Assembly: GCF_029227915.1 (NCBI RefSeq)
Contig: NC_079887.1
Location: 22,751,650 to 22,815,649, forward strand
Direction: 5' to 3'
Origin: Hydractinia symbiolongicarpus
Taxonomy: Eukaryota > Cnidaria > Hydrozoa > Anthoathecata > Hydractiniidae
DNA: 64,000 nt
Shown here: piece by piece, positions 52,622 to 64,000 of the stretch
Position numbering within the stretch: position 1 is the stretch's first letter
Layout of the letters: each line of letters starts with the position of its first letter
Made by a program: the position numbers and the translations under genes
The notes under the pieces: model-generated
What the model saw: the letters and a program-made list of their open reading frames with translations, nothing else
Database searches by the model: none
Told to the model about the DNA's origin: nothing

Positions 52622-52644
52622 CCTGTCTAAAAAAAATGTGCATT

Positions 52645-52765
52645 ACATACTCCATAACTCCCCATCTAAGCCATGGGTTACCCTGTAATAGAAATTATAG
52701 CTAGCTAGTTTATCTCTCGATATTTGTGATGCGGCTAGCTAACCATGTAAAATATGCATAGGTAA
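52645..52765 (+). mobile_element. SINE, copy 2 (3' part)
   Basis: This partial copy matches the last 120 bp of the SINE at 50280-50575, including CATCTAAGCCATGG, GATATTTGTGATGCGGCTAGC and CATGTAAAATATGCAT. The tRNA-like head is missing. It is not the other half of copy 1, because both contain the same 3' part. Confidence 0.7.
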
Positions 52766-53343
52766 CGTAGCTATCTTTTTATTCTAATGATAAAGCTATT
52801 TTACATTAATAGCTAGCTTTGTTTGCTTCACATCTGCTAAGATCTGAAAATTGTTGCCTAGATAAAAGGATAACAAAAGGCATATAGCTAGTAGCTACAA
52901 TCTTTGTCAAGCGTGTTGAGACACCTTTTGAAATTCCAATTATTCACACACTTTCACCCCCACCACCCCTACCAGACAATGTTGCACTCAGGTTTTTTAA
53001 CAATAGAAGTTTGCTATGACTCTCCAGCATTGTGTAAAGGGGGAGGGAATAAAAAGAATCGTAATTCTCTATTTATTGCCTTTTCTGCCACTAATGGTCA
53101 ATTTTTGCATTTGTCTCAAAACTACTTTTAGCAATGATATTGCAGCTAGCTGCTACACAAATAGCAACAATTTATTATTTCTAATAATTTTTTTCAGTCA
53201 TTTCCAGTTTGTCAAAGTTCTTTAATTAGCTAACTAGTTAGCTGCCTGCCAACTGCAACATCCAACAACTCAAAAACGAAAGTTTTTAAAAAGAAGTAAA
53301 AACATCTTTGTTGGACTGTCATCTTTTATTTGCGAAGCGCATA

Positions 53344-53612
53344 CTACCGCAAGCTTAGCTCACATGCTACATAAATCGCGCCGTCAAAGTTTAAATGATG
53401 AAAAAAGCCATCGCAGTACCCTTTGATTTGGCAGCGGACAGGAAGTTCGATATCAGAAGGAGCATAAAGAGTGAACACTCGCATAGCGAAACTGATTATG
53501 CTTAAGGTAGCATCGCTGTTTAAGATGATAGCTACTTTAAAACCTTCTTGCAAACATCCTTTATTAGCGGCAACCTCTTTAAAACGCACAGATAAAATGA
53601 CGGTCAAAATCT
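53344..53612 (-). CDS. Possible terminal exon of an unrecognised gene
   Basis: The minus frame from 53612 opens after an acceptor-like TTTGTTAG and runs 89 codons to a TAG at 53344. It contains SVRFKEVAANKGCLQEGFKV, and a later segment reads PVRCQIKGYCDGFFHHLNFD. A minus-strand AATAAA at 53330-53325 lies 14 bases after the stop, as expected for a gene end. Amino-acid use is ordinary and not low-complexity. I do not recognise the family and could not find upstream exons with a matching phase. It could be a chance frame. Confidence 0.3.
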
Positions 53613-54225
53613 TCTAACAAAGCCCCTATGTAGCGGACAGTGTATAGCGGATACCTTTCTACATAGGACGCCGTTTTAAAGTTCCAATTTACATTATCCC
53701 TTAAAATTACCCCCTGAAATACAAAACATTTCAGCGCTAGGACAAAGCAAAATCCAAAAGTTTTTTGCAAAGTCTTTTCTTGGGTTTGTTTTAGTCTTTT
53801 TGAATGAAAGATAGCTTATTAAGAATATATATCGTCTTTAAGTACACGTTTACGTGTGATTTCCCTACCTATACCCTCAAGTTATAAAATAAAAATAAGC
53901 CAATTTGGTAGAAAAATCTCCATGTCAATCCTGCTCTTACCCAAGATCTTTTTATTTCGCTTTCTAATAGGTTTCGCATGTCAGAAAGCGAAAAAAAAAC
54001 TTGGGGCGGGATTGTCACTGGTGGTAGACACTTTTTTGTCCACTGTAGATACCATGGCAGAACTTTTCCGGCAAAATCGAGTATCGAGATATGAGTGCCT
54101 AGATCAAGCTCGAACCCAGCACCTTTTACTGTGGCGTCGAAAAGGAAAAAGTCTATTTCGCTAGATCTATCAGAAAGCGCAGCGCCGTTGAGAAGCAAAT
54201 AGTCCTGGGGACGAGGTTGTGCCTA

Positions 54226-54385
54226 GATTTACCTTTTAAACTCATAGATTTACCTTTTAAACTCATAGATTTAAATTCTCAGATTCATTTTTAATTTCTA
54301 AATTTCTGAAAAAGACTTCTCAGTTTTAGTTCTCAGATTTGATTCTAAGATTTGATTCTAAGATTTGATTCTAAGATTTGATTCA
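54226..54385 (+). repeat. Two adjacent short tandem repeats
   Basis: A 21-bp unit (ATAGATTTACCTTTTAAACTC) is repeated twice, with a partial third copy. It is followed within 80 bp by about four copies of a 13-bp unit with the core GATTTGATTCTAA. They lie just upstream of the integrase-type pseudogene. Confidence 0.75.
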
Positions 54386-54589
54386 CTGAGATAAGCTTCT
54401 TGGATTCGCTTTTCTATTTTTTCACACGAACTTATCACAGAGCAAGAAATTCTTCCGTTACTTTTAAAATGGCGGCCCTGGAGGAGGTTGCTGATATCGA
54501 TTTTGAAAAATAATTTAGTGCGTAGAAGCTAATCACATCGATACATTTCTGAATTTTATTTTGCCTTATACCCGGATCTACTTGGTTCG

Positions 54590-55425
54590 AGTGAAAGAAG
54601 TGTACGGCATTATTGCAATACTTATGGTGTTACAAGGATATCCGACAACGAACTTGATCATATGGTAGAAAACTTTGTTCAACAATACGGGTATGGATAT
54701 GGACGAGCTATGATGCAAGGCAGCATTCGCTCCGTTATGGGTGTGACCACTGGGGGAATATCACAGAGGCGCGTTGCAAGGTCTTTAAGACGTGTTGCTC
54801 CTAACGAATACGACGCAATATCACGTGATATGATGGTGAGGACAAATTCAATACCATACTATACTCTATATTTTAGCTACAAAGTCCATATGGACCAAAA
54901 TGAAAAAAATTGACAAGCCTTTGGCTGCACTCACGTTGCATTAATTGACGGCTGCTCACGTATGATTTGCGACTACGCATCGATGGAAGTCAAGAACCCT
55001 ATTATTATTTATATGAACTTGTATATTGTCCAGCCTTAATAAAATGCGGACTTTGAGAGCAACTTAGGGTGGATCATGGTCAGGAGTTTGTACTTTGTAT
55101 TTTTGTCCAGGAGCTTAAAATGGTATCGTAGTTGTCAAAATAGACAAGCCTGCGAAAAACGACATCAACTAAAAATAACGTCATTGATAGATTTTGGCCA
55201 GAAATGAATTCGCGTGTAAATTACCCGATGAAACGTGCAATGATTAGAATAACTGAAAAGAACGAATACGATATGCCCAATCCCGTTTCAAAGTACTGCA
55301 TTTCTTGGGTCACGTTATACATGGTAGCCGACGCAGCACGTCATTTGATAAATTCATGGAATCACCATGGGGTAGCAGGTCCAATCAAAGTAAAATTAAG
55401 AATTAATTTGTCGGAATATTTATAA
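54590..55425 (+). pseudogene. Broken integrase-core (DDE) transposase
   Basis: The frame opens near 54590 with LGSSERSVRHYCNTYGVTRI. It continues through GYGRAMMQGSIRSVMGVTTG and SQRRVARSLRRVAP, and through YKVHMDQNEK, in which the D is the likely first catalytic residue. After an in-frame TGA at 54912, the same frame gives CTHVALIDGCSRMI (a second D). Later, LRVDHGQEFVLCIFVQE matches the D/E region of integrase cores. A further frame gives NSRVNYPMKRAMIRITEKNE and CISWVTLYMVADAARHLINS. At least two stops and a frameshift break it. The family is one I know from repetitive integrase-like proteins in marine invertebrates. The recognition is from memory. Confidence 0.75.
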
Positions 55426-55721
55426 AAATCTAAACGCTAACAAGAAAAATATAAGTTTAACCCACTGTCTCTCGTTATTAAACACTCTTTGGTTTTGTTG
55501 CAGAGCTAAGCCAGCGAGCGAAGCGAAGCCCTTTTGCTATTTAAACAAGCAAAAATATTTCTTACCAGGGAACTTTTTTAAAACATTATTCAGGTGTCCA
55601 CTTATGACCTTCAGTCCACTTCCGCTATAACCTCCAGATTAAAAAGTATTTTACATACTGGCGTATTTCAAAGAAGATTTTTTTTCTTGCTGGGTCTAAA
55701 GTGACTTTTTGGCGCGAAAAA

Positions 55722-55795
55722 GTATACCGAACATGATGGTGACATTAAAATTTTGATTTTTTATCACCTAAATGTCAATTTAGGCCAAAATTGAT
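55722..55795 (+). repeat. Palindromic flank repeat, left copy
   Basis: AAAAAGTAT, then GATGGTGACATTAAAA, and TTTATCACCTAAATG are shared with 58072-58135 in direct orientation. The core can fold on itself (GGTGACAT versus TCACC). The two copies bracket the TTAA-flanked element at 55842-58065. Confidence 0.75.
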
Positions 55796-56254
55796 CCGAA
55801 ATTAAAGCTATTTTATTGTCGACAAAATTTGGCACATTTAAAGGGGACCTCCCACTTCAAAAAAACTTTTTCTTGTATCGTGGATAATGGTGACTTATTA
55901 AAGAATTCAATAATTATTTTGAACCATTCCTTAGTATAACTTAGAAATATTGCATTCTTTCTTACCATTTTTAACAAAAGTGCTAGACAGTAATGGCGGT
56001 CTTCCTCTCCAAAACGGTCTAGTGCAGCGAATGCGAGAAAAATGTAAATAAATGACGTAGAGCCGGCTATGAAGCAGACTGCCTTTGCGGAATTAAACAA
56101 CCCCCTGTTTTTATAAAGGAAATGTGTTCATGGCGCGCCGCGGGTTCCTATTTTTTCGAATAAAAAATTATTTTAAAAGTAAAAAATTTACAAAATTTTC
56201 TTGCAATATAACGAAAGACGTGGCAAAGTTTCGTAGAAAGTTAACTTTTTAAGA

Positions 56255-57050
56255 ATGGATGCGTCTTGCGCTGCCGTAGGCTGTTCAAACCATAGAAAAA
56301 GGAATCCGGAATTATCATTTTTCCAAATTCCGCGTGATAAATCTACCGCTGCTACTTGGATAGCAAACATGAAAAGAACTGATCTTCCCAAAATCTATTT
56401 ATTTATGCAAGGAGCACTTTCAAACCAACTGTTTTGATAAGTCCATCGATTTAAGAAATCAACTAATGAAAGGTAAGGATAGTATACAACGTTTTTTCTT
56501 TGTGTTAGTACAGTTACTTTTTTATTACTAGAGGCGCTGTTTAAACATGCCATCGAAACGGTGAAGAATTACAGGAGCAATTTTTGTCTATCATACACCA
56601 CATCACCAACAAGCATCCCTTTCCAGGAAACAAGTTTTTTAAGAAGTGCGAACACGACAAATTAAACGAAAATATTTTTACAACCTACTTGGAAGTGTTT
56701 CATTCATTAAAAATTCGTTATATGCCGAAAAGTATATTTTACGAATATGAAAAGATGATATCGGGCGTGCAATCAGCTGCTTTAGATCATAACCGTAACA
56801 TTGATAGACCGCAGGTTTGTTCTTTTTTTTTATCTTAGAGCACTACCTGTTTTAATAAATTGCCTCAACTTTCAGGTCCACAAAAACATCAAGGAAGGAA
56901 TACCGATCCCGCGGTTTATAATTTCTTATTAAAAACCGTCGAAACGATTCGTTGCAAAGAAAGTCAAAACGGAGAAGTCATATCACTACTTGCGAGATAT
57001 CGCCTGATATTTATTATCGCTCGCAAAGTAACAATGAGGAGGATAGGGCA
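56255..57050 (+). pseudogene. THAP-domain transposase-like gene, broken
   Basis: Exon 1 (56255-56472) starts MDASCAAVGCSNHRKRNPEL. It has the C-x4-C pair, the FFQIPRDKS segment and the W of THAP zinc fingers. A one-base loss in an A run near 56390 shifts the frame, after which CKEHFQTNCFDKSIDLRNQL supplies the C-x2-H of the finger. Exon 2 (56532-56814) encodes HHITNKHPFPGNKFFKKCEH, then LEVFHSLKIRYMPK and GVQSAALDHNRNIDRPQ. These are motifs of a repetitive THAP-linked protein family that I recall from fish and invertebrates. Exon 3 from 56876 gives PSKRFVAKKVKTEKSYHYLR but is broken by stops. The gene sits just inside the left end of its element. Confidence 0.75.
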
Positions 57051-57326
57051 AGTCGATCGGTATGTATTGCTCTCATTAAACGATCAGACCTAAAGAAATC
57101 ATTGAACTTCACACTAAATATTCACGCATGTAAGACGGTACTCAACATTTACGTTACACATTTTTATAAAATTACTTACATTATTATTTACATGACCTAC
57201 CTTGTCGGGGAAAAAAACCGGGGTTAGCTTATTCAGGAAAAATTAATAGTCGAGCCACCAGCCCTCAAATTTACTCACTTTTCCCGTTTTCCCTTATATT
57301 TATGTTTATCGGACACAATCGAATGT

Positions 57327-57970
57327 TCATGACAACTCCACTTTGCTTCCTTGAATAGCCTCCTTGAAGCCAACGTAACTATCATTAGGAGATAGGAACT
57401 CTCGTCTAATTCTAGAGGCACAAGATGGGATAACTCGCCGTATTTTTCTCTCTGTGCGAACATGTACACACCAGGGGAAGTGGCGATAAGCAGCATACCG
57501 ATATGTTCTACAAAAAAAGTTTAGGAATAATAATATTGATGTTATGAAATCTGAATAATATTTACATACTAGTAACTTACAAATTGGATGCATGTCCTTT
57601 GTTTGTTAGAAAGGTACTCTCTCTGTCGTGCATGCTAACCAAAGTTGTCCAAAGTGCGTCTTTTAAAAGGACGATGTATTTGAAGTTTTTTATGTTCAGT
57701 GATACATTTCTTATCTAGAATAAAATGATAACTTTTTACATTAGGATAAATTGCGTAATAATATCATCCGCGTTGTTCCCTGGCATTTTTGCCTCTTTTG
57801 ATACACGCCGCTTCTCTTATATCAAAAAGGCAAAAATCCATGGAAAAGAGAGTGCTAATAATACTATAATTACCTTTCATCTCTGTCATCTGAGAAATTT
57901 CTAACTCCCTGCAACATTTGCACTCACACTCTCACAGCATCCTCTCACACTTCTCACAAGAACACCGCGA
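57327..57970 (-). pseudogene. P2X7 ballast-domain (P2RX7_C) protein gene, broken
   Basis: Three minus-strand exons with matching phases: about 57970-57874, 57714-57581 and 57507-57327. Exon A gives SRCSCEKCERML, a TGA, then ECECKCCRELEISQ, the metal-binding cysteine cluster of the domain. Exon B gives KKCITEHK, then after one extra A in a six-A run, NFKYIVLLKDALWTTLVSMH. Exon C gives TYRYAAYRHFPWCV, IRRVIPSCASRIRREF and SYVGFKEA, matching the P2X7 C-terminal region (AYR, LPSCCRWRIRKEF, YSGF). There is no P2X channel domain, so this is a stand-alone ballast protein, as found in many invertebrates. It starts just inside the right end of the element. The original role inside the transposon is unknown. 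Confidence 0.75.
57781..57841. repeat. Hairpin in the P2RX7_C pseudogene intron
   Basis: GGCATTTTTGCCTCTTTTGATA is followed, after a short loop, by TATCAAAAAGGCAAAAATCC. The arms of about 20 bp pair with one bulge. It is similar in form to the AACCTCG fold-backs. Confidence 0.6.
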
Positions 57971-58071
57971 TCAATCGGGAAAGGAATTAATAATCATTGA
58001 ATTCGTTATCCACAGCAGATATGTTTTCGATGTAAGCAAAGTGTTTTTGAGGTGGGAGGTCCCTTTTAACA

Positions 58072-58135
58072 AAAAAAGTATGCAGAAAAAGATGGTGACA
58101 TCAAAGTTTAGATTTTTTGTCACCTAAATGCCATT
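58072..58135 (+). repeat. Palindromic flank repeat, right copy
   Basis: This is the direct counterpart of 55722-55795. It has AAAAAAAGTATG, GATGGTGACATCAAAG and TTTTGTCACCTAAATGCC. It begins a few bases outside the TTAA of element 1. Confidence 0.75.
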
Positions 58136-59740
58136 TAAGAAAATGAAAGTTTCAATCACGCGACTTTCAACCATGAATGATAGGCTGTATTTTTTGTTAG
58201 CAGAAATTGTAGAATTGGGTCGTATTGTGGATGTTTCATAGTTGTGCATTTTTAATAGCGAGATAGTTTTGCAGCGCCTGCATCTTGTTTATTTTTTAAA
58301 AGCCAAGATAAGTCTTCAAAAGCTTTATTTAACTAATTGGAAAAGTAAAGGTGTTTCCACCAAAGTTTTCGAAAGTGAATGTATGCAGAGAGTTAAGGTC
58401 TACCCAAATGCCTGCAAGATAGTCTTCGAAAAAAAAATTTCCACAACAATACTTAAGAGAAAAACAAAGACGCTCCACTATATATAAATAATGACAAGAA
58501 CGAAATTCTTTTCGCTACACTAGACACGCCAACATAGAGAAATATGATTTCAGAATCACTTCAAAAAAACGTAAATTCTCCTATTACCTGCTTCTTATTT
58601 GTTTCCGCGCCATAAGTGTACATGATTCTTTTTAACGAAGTTTGCTGTTTGTGACAGTTCTGGTAGTATATTTTTTAACTGCAGCTATTTCTTTTTTTGA
58701 ACAATTAAGATCGTATATTATTTTTTTTAATTTGCTTTTTCTCACTGAGTGACTTTCTTATACACCGTTTTTGTTTGTTTGTTTATTTGTTTGTGTTTTT
58801 TGGGGGGAGGGGTACTGAGTTACTGAATTTCGCAAATTTTAGGTGGGGCTTGTGGTTTTTCTACTTCCTACAGTCAGTTAACCCCAGACTGACCCAATGA
58901 AAATTGAAATTTGGAGGAATTTTTCGCTCAAGAAGATCTCACAAATCAATTTTGAAAAATAACTGCGTAGTACGTAACGAATATTATTGCCTATCTGAAT
59001 ACAATTTGATAGACAGCTTTTTGTAAACTTTATTCGCGAGGTAGTTTGCGTGTATCATACGTCTTGGTTCTCTTTACACTACAATAAAAACATTTATATT
59101 TTAGATTACTCAAACAGTGCCAACGAAACGCTGGCGGATAGTAATATAAAGAAATATTCCTTAACAAATATTGTAAAAAACTTTAAATATGCTTGCCGTT
59201 AAAGAAAATATTTAAAACTCCCTTTTCTTCTACCCTTTTCTTTGTAATTTAACTTAGTTTAGCGAACGAAATGTTATTTTTACATAATTCTTTGTAACGC
59301 GTTTATGCCGTTTGCACTTGCTAAAAAAACATGCAGAATGCAACAGAAGTGCTCTGCCACCTTGACTTCTTTCGCAAAAAGAAAAAAACCCCGGGGCGAG
59401 GTTGCCTGGGGACTTGTAAATTGTTATAAAAATTTTCGCTTGCGAGCATAGGGGATCTCTTTTCCCGCTCCGCAACCCTTTATATATTGATTTATTAAGT
59501 TAAGGATCCTGGGTTTGGTAGTATTTTTCGGTTTGTCTTTGGTCCCAGGATCCGGGGTCTCATTTATTTCACATGCTTATAGCGCGGGAAATATCCTGAA
59601 ACTGCTTTGAACCAGTTTACAGCCATCTTTTTAAAACAAGATTGTGTCGAAATTAGGATTCGTATAATACGAGAAAGAATTTATCCATCTTTATCTTTAG
59701 AATCCTCATCAAAAAGGAAATATTATATTAACCTAGCATT
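58136..59740. other. Intergenic stretch upstream of RAN
   Basis: No gene was recognised. A fold-back-like block (CCCCGGGGCGAGGTTGCCTG) lies near 59390-59412, and a palindromic GGATCCTGGG/CCCAGGATCC pair near 59503-59552. The RAN promoter should lie in the last few hundred bases. Confidence 0.45.

Positions 59741-64000
<4,260 letters not shown>

Larger units (their letters stand above)
55842..58065. mobile_element. Kolobok-like element 1 with THAP and P2RX7_C genes
   Basis: The left end is AGGGGACCTCCCACTTCAAA after a TTAA at 55838-55841. The right end is its near complement (CTCAAAAACAC on the opposite strand, then the AAGGGACCTCCCAC end) before a TTAA at 58066-58069. Similarity between the inverted ends extends about 80 bp inward (ATCG, GAATTCAAT blocks). 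Inside are a THAP transposase-like gene reading right (56255 on) and a P2RX7_C gene reading left (57970 down), convergent and both broken. TTAA target sites plus THAP are features of the Kolobok superfamily. Assignment is by inference, since no catalytic triad was verified. Confidence 0.7.

Noticed and set aside
53869-54198. 110-codon minus-strand frame
   Set aside because: It ends inside a fold-back-like repeat, overlaps an equally long frame on the other strand, and its only good donor gives a stop when joined to the next exon.

Overview
The window looks like AT-rich animal nuclear DNA, most likely from a cnidarian and perhaps a hydrozoan. The species is an inference from base composition, short GT-AG exons in long introns, and the repeat families. 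No bacterial-style genes, rRNA or functional tRNA genes were seen. Gene models come from joining exons by hand, checking splice phase and comparing the protein with family members from memory. Most true exons are far shorter than the open frames around them.

Layout of host genes: (1) 663-1932 (+) holds the last exons of a secreted-looking six-cysteine protein that starts upstream. (2) 2713-9932 (-) is a complete mitochondrial p32/C1QBP gene in six exons. (3) It shares a divergent start region of about 280 bp with 10211-28714 (+), a complete MED15 (Mediator tail subunit; KIX domain, glutamine-rich middle, conserved C-terminal region; 16 exons). (4) 29444-31647 (+) is a two-exon EEF1AKMT4-type lysine methyltransferase. 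(5) 35589-38510 (+) is a six-exon type II membrane protein with a C-terminal lectin-like cysteine domain. (6) 38890-48106 (-) is MED25 (VWA domain, ACID/PTOV domain, LxxLL motif, polyglutamine C-terminus; 19 exons found and one junction unresolved). (7) 59741 to the window end (+) is the 5' part of RAN. Two Mediator activator-binding subunits, both with CAA-rich polyglutamine tracts, therefore lie about 10 kb apart.

Mobile DNA fills much of the rest. There is a 5'-truncated LINE with an open reverse transcriptase frame (50.6-52.6 kb) lying between two copies of a tRNA-derived SINE. A third SINE copy sits in RAN. There is also a broken integrase-type transposase (54.6-55.4 kb), several MITE families with TA target sites, fold-back repeats, and a 33-bp minisatellite.

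The most unusual observation is a pair of TTAA-flanked elements (55842-58065 and 61061-62901). Each has related terminal inverted repeats. Each carries two convergent, intron-containing, decayed genes: one for a THAP zinc-finger protein and one for a protein with the cysteine-rich ballast domain of P2X7 receptors (P2RX7_C). TTAA target sites plus THAP point to the Kolobok superfamily. The two elements are diverged and lie in opposite orientation, so the two-gene layout looks like a family trait rather than chance.
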